DNA from: Flavobacterium sp.
Lineage (GTDB): Bacteria > Bacteroidota > Bacteroidia > Flavobacteriales > Flavobacteriaceae
Length of the DNA: 64,000 nucleotides
Assembly (NCBI GenBank): GCA_014377455.1
Contig: JACMPO010000063.1
Location: 1-64,000, forward strand
Direction: 5' to 3'
Shown here: positions 52,703 through 62,363 of the stretch, piece after piece
Layout of the letters: the number at the start of each line of letters is the position of its first letter
Numbering within the stretch: position 1 is the stretch's first letter
The notes under the pieces: model-generated
Told to the model about the DNA's origin: nothing
The model's database searches: none
The model's input: the letters and a program-made list of their open reading frames with translations, nothing else
Program-made: the position numbers and the translations under genes

Positions 52703-54814
52703 CTAACTAATATAATTCCAAATATTCTTTTTAGCACTCATTTCTATAAAGACAGTTCTCGTTTTTTGATGTTCTGGTTTTGACATTGAAGCATCATTTT
52801 TTAAAAGTTTTAAAGCATGCTCTCGTGCTAACATCAAAATATCTTTGTCACGTACTAAATCGGCTATTTGTAAATTTAATACGCCACTTTGTTGTTTTCC
52901 CATAATATCGCCTGGTCCACGCAGTTTTAAATCGACTTCGGCAATTTCAAAGCCATCGTTTGTGCTACACATTGTTTCTATTCTGGTTTTACTGTCTGCG
53001 CTAAGTTTAAATCCCGTCATTAAAATACAATAGCTTTGTTCAGCACCACGACCAACTCTGCCACGCAACTGATGTAATTGTGACAATCCAAAACGCTCAG
53101 AACTTTCAATAACCATTACACTTGCATTTGGAACATTTACACCAACTTCAATTACCGTTGTAGCTACCATAATATTAGTTTTTCCAGCAACAAAACGTTT
53201 CATTTCAGCTTCTTTTTCTGCTGGTTTCATTTGTCCATGCACAATCGATATAGAATATTGAGGTAGTGGAAAATCTCTAGAAATACTTTCGTATCCATCT
53301 ATTAAATCTTTATAATCCATAGTTTCTGATTCTTGAATTAAGGGATAGACTATGTAAATTTGTCTTCCTTTAGCAATTTCATCTTTTAGGAATTTAAAAA
53401 CTTTTAATCTGTTCGAGTCAAATCGATGTACAGTTTGAATAGGTTTTCGTCCTGGTGGTAATTCATCAATTACTGAAATATCTAAATCGCCATACAAACT
53501 CATTGCTAAGGTTCGTGGAATAGGCGTTGCGGTCATGACTAAAACATGTGGTGGAATTTCGTTTTTTTTCCACAATTTCGACCGTTGTTCAACTCCAAAT
53601 CGATGCTGTTCGTCAATAACAGCCAATCCTAAATTTTTGAATTTTACTTTATCTTCAAGTAAAGCATGGGTTCCAATAAGAATGTCTAAAGTGCCATTTT
53701 CAAGCTCTTGATGAATAATTTTTCGTTCGGCAGTTTTTGATGAACCGGTTAGAATTTTTATTGAAATATTTAAATTTTGTGCTAATTCTGATAATCCTAT
53801 AAAGTGCTGATTGGCTAAAATTTCTGTTGGTGCCATTAAGCAACTTTGAAAACCGTTATCTTTAGCTAATATCATACTCATTAAGGCTACAATAGTTTTT
53901 CCAGATCCCACATCGCCTTGCAATAATCGATTCATTTGGGCATTGCTTCCCATGTCATTTCTAATTTCTTTAAGTACTCTTTTTTGAGCATTTGTTAAAC
54001 TAAACGGCAAATGATTATTATAAAAATCTGTAAAATTAGTTCCTACTTTATCAAACAATTGTCCTTTAATTTTATGTTTTCGAATCAAATTTTTTGTAAT
54101 TAATTGTAATTGGATAAAAAATAATTCTTCAAATTTTAATCTAAAGGTTGCTTTTTGTAGAAGTTCTTGGCTTTTAGGAAAATGGATATTGAACATAGCT
54201 TCATTTTTTGAAATCATTTTCAATTGATCCAGTAAATAATCGGGCAATGTTTCACTAAATTTTGCATTTGTTTCAATAAACAATTGTTGCATCGCTTTGT
54301 TAATAACCTTATTGGTAACACCACGTTGGTTTAATTTTTCAGTACTTGGATACACAGGTTGCATGGCACTTCGTAAACTCAATTTGTGTTCTTCTAGAAG
54401 TTCCATTTCTGGATGTGCCATTGAAAATTGATTGCCATAATTAGACGTTTTTCCAAAAATCACATATGGTTCATTTAGTTTTAACGATTCTCTTATCCAT
54501 TTTATTCCTTGAAACCAAGTGAGTTCCATTTGTCCAGTATCGTCTGCAAAACTAGCAACCAATCGTTTTTGATTTTTACCAAATTCGACTGTTTTAATAT
54601 GAATTAATTTTCCAATAATTTGAACTTCGGCAGTACTATTTTGAAGTTCATTAATTTTATAATAACGTGTTCTGTCAATATATCGATTTGGGAAAAAATT
54701 CAATAAATCTATATATCGATGGATGTTGAGTTCCTTGCGAAGCAATTCTCCTCGAACTGGTCCAACGCCTTTTAAATATTCTATTGAAGTTTGTAATATG
54801 GAAGTAACAGACAT
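52703..54814 (-). CDS. recG: ATP-dependent DNA helicase RecG
   Basis: RecG reverses stalled replication forks and branch-migrates Holliday junctions. The 703 residues include an OB-fold wedge domain (residues about 60-150), then helicase motif I LQGDVGSGKTIVALMSM, motif II AVIDEQHRFGVEQR (DEQH), motif III VLVMTATPIPRTLAMSLY and motif VI QLRGRVGRGAEQSYC; TTVIEVGVNVPNASVMVIES is the diagnostic RecG segment. The length is right for RecG. Start ATG 54814 is clear. It is a single gene facing ccsA. Confidence 0.96.
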   Translation of the reverse strand: MSVTSILQTSIEYLKGVGPVRGELLRKELNIHRYIDLLNFFPNRYIDRTRYYKINELQNSTAEVQIIGKLIHIKTVEFGKNQKRLVASFADDTGQMELTWFQGIKWIRESLKLNEPYVIFGKTSNYGNQFSMAHPEMELLEEHKLSLRSAMQPVYPSTEKLNQRGVTNKVINKAMQQLFIETNAKFSETLPDYLLDQLKMISKNEAMFNIHFPKSQELLQKATFRLKFEELFFIQLQLITKNLIRKHKIKGQLFDKVGTNFTDFYNNHLPFSLTNAQKRVLKEIRNDMGSNAQMNRLLQGDVGSGKTIVALMSMILAKDNGFQSCLMAPTEILANQHFIGLSELAQNLNISIKILTGSSKTAERKIIHQELENGTLDILIGTHALLEDKVKFKNLGLAVIDEQHRFGVEQRSKLWKKNEIPPHVLVMTATPIPRTLAMSLYGDLDISVIDELPPGRKPIQTVHRFDSNRLKVFKFLKDEIAKGRQIYIVYPLIQESETMDYKDLIDGYESISRDFPLPQYSISIVHGQMKPAEKEAEMKRFVAGKTNIMVATTVIEVGVNVPNASVMVIESSERFGLSQLHQLRGRVGRGAEQSYCILMTGFKLSADSKTRIETMCSTNDGFEIAEVDLKLRGPGDIMGKQQSGVLNLQIADLVRDKDILMLAREHALKLLKNDASMSKPEHQKTRTVFIEMSAKKNIWNYIS

Positions 54815-54884
54815 TTATATTTTCAAGGTTCGTAATTTATCAGATAGGTAAAGGTAGTTTTTTCATATCAGATTTTAAAATTTG

Positions 54885-54892
54885 TATGTTTG
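54885..54892 (+). promoter_or_regulatory. -7 promoter box for the M1 peptidase gene
   Basis: TATGTTTG matches TAnnTTTG, 16 bases before ATG 54909. It rules out the ATG at 54882, which would lie upstream of the promoter. Confidence 0.5.
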
Positions 54893-54908
54893 TGTTTTAA
54901 TTACAATT

Positions 54909-56978
54909 ATGAAAAAGTTTTTGTTTCTGTTATTGCCAATAATTTCATTAGCACAACAATTTGAAAAAGTAAATTTTACTAAAGCAGTTGCCCAACTTTC
55001 GTTAAATCCAATAGATAAGTCTGTTTTAGGAACTGTAAAATATGATTTTAATGTAAATCAATCAATAGATTCAATTCGTATAGATGCCGTTAATATGGGT
55101 TTTTCTAATATTGAAATCAATGGAAAAGAAGTAAAATTTAAAATTACCGAAAAACAATTGATTTTATTTGAAGGTTTTAAGAAAGGAAATAATAAATTGC
55201 AATTGCGATACACAGCAAAACCAAAACAAGCACTCTATTTTAACTGGAATAATATTAATAATGGACAAATTTGGACTCAAGGTCAGGGAAAATACACTAG
55301 CAATTGGTTTCCAAGTTTTGATGATGTAAACGAGAAATTACTATTTGAAATGAATATTTCGTTCGATGCTAACTATTCAGTTATTTCAAATGGACTCTTA
55401 AATTCTATTCCATCTAATGTTGCAGGTTTAAAAACTTGGCATTATAAGATGAATAAACCTATGTCATCTTATTTATTAATGCTTGCCATTGGAAAATTTC
55501 AGTTTAAATTAGATAAATCAGTATCTGGAATCATATTGGAAAATTTTTATCAACCTAAGGATTCAGATAAATATCAGTTCACTTTTAAGGATTCTAAAGC
55601 TATTTTCGACTTTTTAGAAACAGAAATAGGAGTGAAGTACCCGTGGAAAATTTACCGTCAAATTCCGGTGGAAGATTTTCTGTATGCTGGAATGGAAAAT
55701 ACAACATCTACATTATTTTTACAAGATTTTGTAGTAGATGAAGCCGGTTTTAACGATAGAAATTATGTAAATGTTCAAGCTCATGAACTAGCTCATCAAT
55801 GGTTTGGCGATTTGATTACTGCAAAATCTGGGAAGCATCATTGGTTGCAGGAAGGTTTTGCAACTTATTATGCTTTACTTGCAGAACGACAAATTTTTGG
55901 AGATGATTATTTTTATTATCAGTTGTATAAAAATGCACAACTAATAAAGCAAAATTCTAAAAATGATACAATTCCAATATTAAATGAAAAAGCAAGTTCG
56001 ATTTCTTTTTACCAAAAAGGTGCTTGGGCTTTACACATAATTCGTGAAACTATTGGTGCTACATTATTTCAAAAAGTAGTCAAAAATTATTTGAAGAAAT
56101 ATCAATTTCAAAATGTAGAAACCAATGATTTTTTAAATGAAGTAGCAAAAGTATCTAATTTTGATGTTGTAAAATTTCAAAAAGAGTGGCTTGACGATTA
56201 TCATTTTCAAACTTTACAAGTTGATAATCTTTTAAAGAAAAATGCATTTATAAGAAAACTAATTGAAATTCAGAATTTTAAAGACAAACCGTTTTCAGAA
56301 AAAGAACAGTTGTATTCAGATATTTTACAGTCAAATGAATTTTATCCAATAAAAACAGAAATTATTTATCAACTCACTTCAGTAGCATTTGAAGAAAAGG
56401 AGAAATTAATCTTGATGGCGATGCAAACAAACGATGTTAAAGTTCGTCAAGCGGTTGCTGAAACTAGAAATCCAATTCCGTTAACTTTTAAAACAGCTTA
56501 CGAAACTTTGTTAAACGATAAATCGTATGAAACTAACGAAACTGCTTTTATGAATTTATGGAATAATTTTCCTGAGGAACAGTCGAAATATCTTGAAATT
56601 GCTAAGAATTGGCAGGGAAATAATGATAAAAATTTGCGGATTTTATTTCTAACGTACTTTCAACTTAGCAAAACTATAGATTTGAATTCAAAACAAAAAT
56701 ATTTTGATGAGTTGGTAAATTTATCATCTAATAATTACTCTAGTTCAGTTCGTCAAAATGCTTTTGAAAGCCTATTTTTATTAAAAACAAAAGATTTAAA
56801 TGTTTTAAAAAATTTGGTAAATGCAACGACGCATCACAAATGGCAATTGGTAAAATATGCCAGAGATAAAATTAGAGAACTACTTAAAAACCAAGAAATT
56901 TTTGATAAATTTTCAACAATTTTACTAGATTTAAATACCGATGAGCAATTTCAATTAAAACGATTGATGATAAAATAG
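54909..56978 (+). CDS. M1 family metallopeptidase (aminopeptidase N-like)
   Basis: The 689-residue protein has a signal peptide (MKKFLFLLLPIISLAQQ) and the M1 layout. AGMENTTSTLFLQDF is the G-x-M-E-N exopeptidase motif, and QAHELAHQWFGDLITAK with the later HHWLQEGFATYYALL gives H-E-L-A-H and the third zinc ligand Glu. A helical C-terminal domain of 200 residues follows. It cuts residues from N termini of peptides in the periplasm or outside. It is divergent from recG and convergent with the membrane protein at 57040. Confidence 0.94.
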   Translation: MKKFLFLLLPIISLAQQFEKVNFTKAVAQLSLNPIDKSVLGTVKYDFNVNQSIDSIRIDAVNMGFSNIEINGKEVKFKITEKQLILFEGFKKGNNKLQLRYTAKPKQALYFNWNNINNGQIWTQGQGKYTSNWFPSFDDVNEKLLFEMNISFDANYSVISNGLLNSIPSNVAGLKTWHYKMNKPMSSYLLMLAIGKFQFKLDKSVSGIILENFYQPKDSDKYQFTFKDSKAIFDFLETEIGVKYPWKIYRQIPVEDFLYAGMENTTSTLFLQDFVVDEAGFNDRNYVNVQAHELAHQWFGDLITAKSGKHHWLQEGFATYYALLAERQIFGDDYFYYQLYKNAQLIKQNSKNDTIPILNEKASSISFYQKGAWALHIIRETIGATLFQKVVKNYLKKYQFQNVETNDFLNEVAKVSNFDVVKFQKEWLDDYHFQTLQVDNLLKKNAFIRKLIEIQNFKDKPFSEKEQLYSDILQSNEFYPIKTEIIYQLTSVAFEEKEKLILMAMQTNDVKVRQAVAETRNPIPLTFKTAYETLLNDKSYETNETAFMNLWNNFPEEQSKYLEIAKNWQGNNDKNLRILFLTYFQLSKTIDLNSKQKYFDELVNLSSNNYSSSVRQNAFESLFLLKTKDLNVLKNLVNATTHHKWQLVKYARDKIRELLKNQEIFDKFSTILLDLNTDEQFQLKRLMIK

Positions 56979-57039
56979 CAATTGTAATTATATGAGTTTT
57001 ATCTAATATATTTATTTAGTTTTTAATCAATAATTTAAA

Positions 57040-57567
57040 TTAAATAAGTTCGCTTATTTCACTTTTTAAATAAGATAATGCTATCGAACTGGGAGCTTCA
57101 TTTTCTAATAAATCGCTTAAAATTTTCTCTCTAAGTTTGAACGAATTAGTAATTTTATCGCTCATAGCTGTTTTTCTTATAATTTGAATGGTAGTATTCT
57201 TGGCAGTTAAAATGATATTCCAAGAAGCATTTGAAATATAAATTTGCTGTGTTAAATTATGTTCAAATTCTTGTTCAATAAGATTTATCAATAAATTTTC
57301 ATAATCAAATTTATCATCACTCAATGGAGCAATTCGTACTATTAATTTAGTTGGATTTATACGTTCTAAAAATAAAGTTAAACGCTCATAAGCCTGTAAC
57401 CGAATGGGTAATGATAGTTTTTGATTTTCTTGCTGCATTAGTGATTTTCGGCTACTTTGTAATTCTTTAAAATAAGAATTAAATAAACTATAGGAAACTA
57501 TTCCAACTGTTATGGCTGGTAGCGTATAAAAACCTAATTCTGCAAATTTTTCTAAATTCATTATCAT
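57040..57567 (-). CDS. Unknown membrane-anchored protein
   Basis: I do not assign a family. The 175-residue protein has one N-terminal helix (GFYTLPAITVGIVSYSLF), a coiled region (KELQSSRKSLMQQENQKL) and then a conserved-looking block PIRLQAYERLTLFLERINPT, which I recall from other uncharacterised Bacteroidota proteins. It follows the lipoprotein gene by 6 bases, so the two are in one operon. ATG 57561 (2 codons later) is an equally possible start. It is probably anchored in the inner membrane with a cytosolic body. Confidence 0.7.
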   Translation of the reverse strand: MIMNLEKFAELGFYTLPAITVGIVSYSLFNSYFKELQSSRKSLMQQENQKLSLPIRLQAYERLTLFLERINPTKLIVRIAPLSDDKFDYENLLINLIEQEFEHNLTQQIYISNASWNIILTAKNTTIQIIRKTAMSDKITNSFKLREKILSDLLENEAPSSIALSYLKSEISELI

Positions 57568-57573
57568 TCTATA

Positions 57574-58095
57574 TTAAAACTGAATTGAGGGTATTTTTTT
57601 TGTAAACCATTCTCGGTCTCGTTCCAGCTGATTTTCCAAAGTAAATGATTTTTTCTTAGTATCTATTGTTAATTGACCTAGATAATTAGTTTTCCCTTCT
57701 TCAATATTAAATTTTATATCCACAGGAAACTCAATTCTTGATTGCTTTTGTCCCGAATTATCAAATATTTTAAGTTTCGCAAATTTATATTTACCATTAG
57801 GTTTAACTATGGTAAATAAATAGTAAGAATTTCCTTTTTCATTAAAATCGCCTGAAGTATTTTTAAAAGTTATAAAGTTTGACAGGTTTGGATAATCATT
57901 TATGCCAGGTAAATCGTCAGTGTAAAGAAAGGAATATTCACTGTAGCTTTTATTAACAATACATATTGTTCCAACTACCATTCCTTCCTTATTCGCAGTA
58001 TTATAGGTAGTTGAGAATTTTTTTGATGGAGGAGAACAACTAATTATTAAGGTAATAATTAAACTAAAAAAAAATATTTTTGATTTCATTAACAT
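57574..58095 (-). CDS. Lipoprotein of unknown function
   Basis: A 173-residue protein with a lipoprotein signal, MKSKIFFFSLIITLIISCSP, whose lipobox ends in cysteine. The mature part is beta-rich with FATLKLF-like patterns (KYKFAKLKIFDNSGQKQS) and no recognised domain. It begins ATG 58095 or the equally good ATG 58089, two codons later. It is in an operon with the membrane protein downstream and divergent from the helicase gene. Confidence 0.7.
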   Translation of the reverse strand: MLMKSKIFFFSLIITLIISCSPPSKKFSTTYNTANKEGMVVGTICIVNKSYSEYSFLYTDDLPGINDYPNLSNFITFKNTSGDFNEKGNSYYLFTIVKPNGKYKFAKLKIFDNSGQKQSRIEFPVDIKFNIEEGKTNYLGQLTIDTKKKSFTLENQLERDREWFTKKIPSIQF

Positions 58096-58173
58096 AGAAT
58101 TTTTTTACCAAACAAAGAAAAACAATTTTTATTGTGGAAGCAAAAAATAGTTAATAATTCGAGCTAAAATAAA

Positions 58174-58204
58174 TTGTAATTCAAGGCTAGTAACGTTATT
58201 TTTG
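58174..58204 (+). promoter_or_regulatory. Promoter of the UvrD/PcrA gene, TTG-N20-TATTTTTG
   Basis: TTG at 58174-58176 and TATTTTTG at 58197-58204 are 20 bases apart, a full match to the Bacteroidota promoter consensus. The ATG at 58227 is 22 bases beyond the -7 box. Confidence 0.7.
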
Positions 58205-58226
58205 TAAACATCCAATATATTTTTCA

Positions 58227-60554
58227 ATGCAACAATACATTAGTCAACTCAACGAGGCACAACAAGAACCAGTTTTACAAAAAGAAGGACCAATGATTAT
58301 TATTGCTGGTGCTGGATCTGGAAAAACTAGAGTTTTAACCATCCGAATTGCTTATTTAATGAGTTTAGGTGTTGACGCATTTTCAATTTTAGCCTTGACT
58401 TTTACAAATAAAGCGGCACGCGAAATGAAAAAGCGTATTGCAGATATTGTGGGAACTAATGAGGCCAAAAATTTGTGGATGGGAACTTTTCACTCTGTAT
58501 TTGCAAGAATCTTGAGAAGTGAAGCTGATAAGTTAGGTTTTCCTTCTAATTTTACTATTTATGACACACAAGATTCAGTTCGACTTATTTCTGCAATTAT
58601 TAAAGAAATGCAATTGGACAAAGATATTTACAAATCAAAACAAGTTTTAGGCAGAATTTCATCTTATAAAAATTCACTTATTACCGTTAAGGCATATCAA
58701 AATAATCCCGAGTTGCAAGAGCAAGATGCAATGAGTAAAAAACCACGATTAGGTGAAATATATTCCAATTATGTAGACCGTTGTTTCAAATCGGGAGCCA
58801 TGGATTTTGACGATTTATTACTAAAAACTAACGAATTACTAAATAGATTTCCAGATGTTTTAGCCAAATATCAAAATCGATTTAGATATATTTTAGTTGA
58901 CGAGTACCAAGATACAAACCATTCTCAATACTTAATAGTCAGAGCTTTATCTGATAGATTTCAGAATATTTGCGTTGTTGGCGATGATGCACAAAGTATT
59001 TATGCCTTTCGAGGTGCTAATATTAATAATATTTTAAATTTTCAAAAAGATTATGATAATGTAAAAACATATCGGTTGGAGCAAAATTATCGGTCTACCA
59101 AAAATATTGTGGAAGCGGCAAACTCTATTATTGATAAAAACAAAACTAAGTTAGATAAAGTGGTGTGGACTGCTAACGATTTTGGTCAAAAAATAAAAGT
59201 GCATCGCAGTGTCACAGATGGTGAAGAAGGACGATTTGTAGCTGCAACAATTTTTGAAGAAAAAATGAGAAATCAGATGCGAAATGGCGAGTTTGCAATT
59301 TTGTATCGCACTAATGCACAATCCCGAGCCATGGAAGATGCGCTTCGTAAACGTGATATTCCCTATCGAATTTATGGTGGATTATCATTTTATCAACGCA
59401 AAGAAATTAAAGATGTTTTGTGCTATTTAAGATTAGTTATAAATCCAAAAGATGAAGAAGCTCTTGTTCGAGTTATTAATTATCCTGCTCGTGGAATAGG
59501 CGATACAACAATTGAAAAACTTACTGTTGCAGCAAATCATTACAAACGTTCCATTTTTGAAGTTATGGAACATCTTGATAAAATCGATTTGAAATTAAAC
59601 ACGGGAACCAAAACAAAACTGCAAGATTTTGTAACCATGATTAAAAGTTTTCAAGTAATTAATGAAAGTCAAGATGCCTTTTTTCTAGCAGATCATGTAT
59701 CTAAAAAAACGGGGTTGGTGCAAGAATTAAAAAAAGATGGAACACCAGAAGGTATTGCTCGAATTGAAAATATAGAAACGTTACTTGGAGGTATTAAGGA
59801 TTTTATTGAAGGTCAACGCGAAATTGATGGCGCAAGAGGAGCTTTATCTGAATTTATGGAAGATGTAGCCTTAGCAACCGATTTAGATAATGATACTGGC
59901 GATGATGATCGAGTGGCTTTAATGACCATTCACTTAGCTAAAGGTTTAGAATTTCCAACTGTTTTTGTAGTTGGTTTGGAAGAAGATTTATTTCCAAGTG
60001 CAATGAGTTTAAATACCAGAAGCGAGCTTGAAGAGGAACGACGCTTATTTTATGTAGCGTTAACTAGAGCAGAAAATCAGGCGTATCTTACTTATGCACA
60101 GTCGCGATATCGATGGGGAAAACTCTGCGATAGCGAACCTTCTCGATTTATTGAAGAAATAAAAGAAGAATATTTAGAATATTTAAATCCTGAAAACCTT
60201 GGAAGTTATACTTACAAACCAATGATGGATATTGATATTTTTGGAGATATAGATAAATCGAAATTGCGAACAGCAAAACCAGTTTCTGGAATTCCTCCAA
60301 AAAAATATGGTGATGAAAATCCATCTACTATAAATATTAGAAAATTAAAACCAGTAGGAAACGCTCCAAGTGCAAATAATTTATTTGATACTAAATTAAT
60401 CAGTGGGAACATTGTAATGCATGAAAGGTTTGGTAAAGGTGAAGTTTTAAATTTGGAAGGAAGTGGTGCCGACAAGAAAGCTGAAATAAAATTTGAAGTT
60501 GGAGGTATTAAAAAATTATTGCTTCGGTTTGCAAAATTAGATGTTATAGAATAG
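58227..60554 (+). CDS. UvrD/PcrA-type superfamily 1A helicase
   Basis: A 775-residue 3'-5' DNA helicase for repair and replication restart. Motif I is IIAGAGSGKTRVLTIRIAYL (about residues 27-46), motif II ILVDEYQDTNHSQYLIVRAL, motif III region VVGDDAQSIYAFRGANINNI, motif IV QNYRSTKNIVEAA, motif V ALMTIHLAKGLEFPTVFVVG and motif VI EERRLFYVALTRAENQAYLT. The length and the C-terminal region fit PcrA/UvrD; it is not RecB or Rep by arrangement. It is preceded by a full promoter and followed by the locus B repeat. Confidence 0.93.
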   Translation: MQQYISQLNEAQQEPVLQKEGPMIIIAGAGSGKTRVLTIRIAYLMSLGVDAFSILALTFTNKAAREMKKRIADIVGTNEAKNLWMGTFHSVFARILRSEADKLGFPSNFTIYDTQDSVRLISAIIKEMQLDKDIYKSKQVLGRISSYKNSLITVKAYQNNPELQEQDAMSKKPRLGEIYSNYVDRCFKSGAMDFDDLLLKTNELLNRFPDVLAKYQNRFRYILVDEYQDTNHSQYLIVRALSDRFQNICVVGDDAQSIYAFRGANINNILNFQKDYDNVKTYRLEQNYRSTKNIVEAANSIIDKNKTKLDKVVWTANDFGQKIKVHRSVTDGEEGRFVAATIFEEKMRNQMRNGEFAILYRTNAQSRAMEDALRKRDIPYRIYGGLSFYQRKEIKDVLCYLRLVINPKDEEALVRVINYPARGIGDTTIEKLTVAANHYKRSIFEVMEHLDKIDLKLNTGTKTKLQDFVTMIKSFQVINESQDAFFLADHVSKKTGLVQELKKDGTPEGIARIENIETLLGGIKDFIEGQREIDGARGALSEFMEDVALATDLDNDTGDDDRVALMTIHLAKGLEFPTVFVVGLEEDLFPSAMSLNTRSELEEERRLFYVALTRAENQAYLTYAQSRYRWGKLCDSEPSRFIEEIKEEYLEYLNPENLGSYTYKPMMDIDIFGDIDKSKLRTAKPVSGIPPKKYGDENPSTINIRKLKPVGNAPSANNLFDTKLISGNIVMHERFGKGEVLNLEGSGADKKAEIKFEVGGIKKLLLRFAKLDVIE

Positions 60555-60564
60555 TTTAATTTAG

Positions 60565-60656
60565 GTTTAAAATTGTTTGCGATTGTTTACGATTATTCAA
60601 TTATTGTCAAACTTTAAACTTTAAAAAACTTTAAACAATCTTAAACAACTTTAAAC
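60565..60656. repeat. 10-bp tandem repeat, locus B, inverted pair
   Basis: The left arm (60565-60594) is three plus-oriented units GTTTAAAATT, GTTTGCGATT and GTTTACGATT. The right arm (60627-60656) is three minus-oriented units; read on the minus strand they are GTTTAAAGTT, GTTTAAGATT and GTTTAAAGTT. The arms agree at 24 of 30 positions and could fold into a long hairpin around a 32-base centre. The right arm contains the 26 bases shared exactly with locus A (5191-5216). It lies between the helicase gene and the threonylcarbamoyl-AMP synthase gene. Confidence 0.85.
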
Positions 60657-60669
60657 TTTTATATAAATT

Positions 60670-61290
60670 ATGAGTCAGTTTATTAAAATATATATCGATA
60701 AGCCCAATGAAACTGCGATAAAAAAAGTAGTTGATGTTTTAAAAAATGGTGGCTTAGTTATTTATCCAACAGATACAGTTTATGGATTAGGTTGTGATAT
60801 AACAAATTCAAAAGCATTAGAAAAAATTGCAAAAATTAAAGGAATTAAACTCGATAAAGCAAATTTTTCATTTGTGTGTAGTGATTTGAGCAACATATCA
60901 GATTATGTAAAACAAATTGACACTGCTACTTTTAAATTATTAAAACGAGCATTACCTGGAGCTTACACCTTTATTTTACCTGGAAATAATAATTTACCAA
61001 AAGAATTTAAGAAAAAAACTACTGTAGGAATTCGTGTTCCCGATAATGCAATAGCACTTGAAATCGTAAAACAACTAGGAAATCCAATTGTTTCAACATC
61101 CATTCACGACGACGATGAAGTTTTGGAATATTCACCCGATCCTGAATTAATTTTTGAAAAATGGCAAAATCTTGTAGATGTAGTTATTGATGGCGGATAT
61201 GGTGATAATACACCTTCTACAATTATCGATTTATCTGGATATGAACCCGTTGTAGTTAGAGAGGGCAAAGGAAGTTTAGATATTCTTTAA
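60670..61290 (+). CDS. L-threonylcarbamoyladenylate synthase
   Basis: The enzyme makes threonylcarbamoyl-AMP from threonine, bicarbonate and ATP, the first step of t6A tRNA modification. The 206 residues are a YrdC/TsaC domain only, with GGLVIYPTDTVYGLGCDITN (P-T-D-T-x-Y-G-L-G-C), then ALPGAYTFILPGN and TTVGIRVPDNAIALEIVKQL. TsaC and Sua5 share this domain; without a second C-terminal domain it is the short TsaC-like form. The lysine in KIKGIKLDKANFSF is in the expected position. A dehydratase for the later ct6A step (tcdA, 27509) also lies in this window. Confidence 0.92.
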   Translation: MSQFIKIYIDKPNETAIKKVVDVLKNGGLVIYPTDTVYGLGCDITNSKALEKIAKIKGIKLDKANFSFVCSDLSNISDYVKQIDTATFKLLKRALPGAYTFILPGNNNLPKEFKKKTTVGIRVPDNAIALEIVKQLGNPIVSTSIHDDDEVLEYSPDPELIFEKWQNLVDVVIDGGYGDNTPSTIIDLSGYEPVVVREGKGSLDIL

Positions 61291-61300
61291 CAAAGTTTGT

Positions 61301-62317
61301 ATGAAAAACAGTGTATTTCTAATTTTATTTCTAGCTTTAAATTTTTCTTTTGGACAAATTGTTAAAGGTAAAGTTGTAGATCAAAATAATGCTCCTTTGG
61401 CTGGAGCAAATATTTATTTTGATGGAACTACAATTGCTACAATAGCTGATGAAAACGGAAATTTTACTTTAAATTTTGGTTCGAAGACTAATAGTATTTT
61501 AGCAGTAAGTTTTATTGGTTATGAAACACAATTTTTAAAGTCGATAGATTATAATAAAGAACTTAAAATTGTTTTAAAGGAAGTTATAAATTCTTTAAAT
61601 GAAGTAGTTATTAAAAAAGACCGCTTCACCCGAAAAGAAAAATTAAAGCTTTTTAGGGAACAATTTTTAGGAACCTCTGCTGTAGCACGAAAAGCGATTA
61701 TTGAAAATGAAGACGATTTATATTTTGAATATAATGAAACTAAAAATATTTTAAAAGCCTTTTCCGATAAGCCTATATCTATAAAAAATAGTGCTTTAGG
61801 ATATAAAGTAAATTATGAATTGGTCAATTTTGAAGTCAATTTTTATAAATTAAGTATAAGTTCTAGCGATGTTGTAAGAAGTTTTTATTCTGGTTTATCT
61901 CGATTCGAAGACATAAATTTGAATCCTAAAATTCTACAGCAAAGAGAAAAATGTTATCGTGGATCTCAAATGCATTTTTTTAGAAATTTGGTGAACAATA
62001 TTTGGGACAAACATAATTTTTTACTTTTTAAAGGTCAGTATCAAGATAATCCAAACGATTATTTTACAGTAACTAAAGTAGATGAATCCTATAAAATAGA
62101 AGTAACTAAACAAGAAATGCCTTTAACAACCAAAAGTTTTGTTGCAGAGTTCAATTTGTTATTTGATAAGAAATATCAATCTAAAATTATATTTGAAACT
62201 ACTACTTTTTATGTTGATAAATATGGAATCAATACTAATATAGAAAACATTATTTTCTCGGGTTACATTGCCAATCAAAAGGTTGGTGATCTTGTTCCAG
62301 CTAATTTTGGAGAATAA
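61301..62317 (+). CDS. Secreted CarboxypepD-regulatory-like domain protein
   Basis: The 338 residues have a signal peptide (MKNSVFLILFLALNFSFGQ) and a single carboxypeptidase-regulatory-like (beta-sandwich) domain, about residues 20-100, with GKVVDQNNAPLAGANIYFDG, TIADENGNFTL and SFIGYETQ. This is the N-terminal domain that normally precedes a TonB-receptor plug and barrel, but here only about 240 further residues follow and no barrel is seen. It may have lost its receptor partner or act as a periplasmic binding protein. It follows the tsaC-like gene by 10 bases. Confidence 0.85.
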   Translation: MKNSVFLILFLALNFSFGQIVKGKVVDQNNAPLAGANIYFDGTTIATIADENGNFTLNFGSKTNSILAVSFIGYETQFLKSIDYNKELKIVLKEVINSLNEVVIKKDRFTRKEKLKLFREQFLGTSAVARKAIIENEDDLYFEYNETKNILKAFSDKPISIKNSALGYKVNYELVNFEVNFYKLSISSSDVVRSFYSGLSRFEDINLNPKILQQREKCYRGSQMHFFRNLVNNIWDKHNFLLFKGQYQDNPNDYFTVTKVDESYKIEVTKQEMPLTTKSFVAEFNLLFDKKYQSKIIFETTTFYVDKYGINTNIENIIFSGYIANQKVGDLVPANFGE

Positions 62318-62320
62318 AAA

Positions 62321-62348
62321 AAAACGTTCTGATTTCTCAAAACGTTTT
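62321..62348. terminator. Bidirectional hairpin terminator
   Basis: AAAACGTT (62321-62328) pairs with AACGTTTT (62341-62348), then TGA with TCA, broken by one C/A mismatch, and A/T runs flank both sides. It lies between the convergent CarboxypepD-like and OmpA genes. Confidence 0.75.
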
Positions 62349-62363
62349 AATAGAATATTATTC

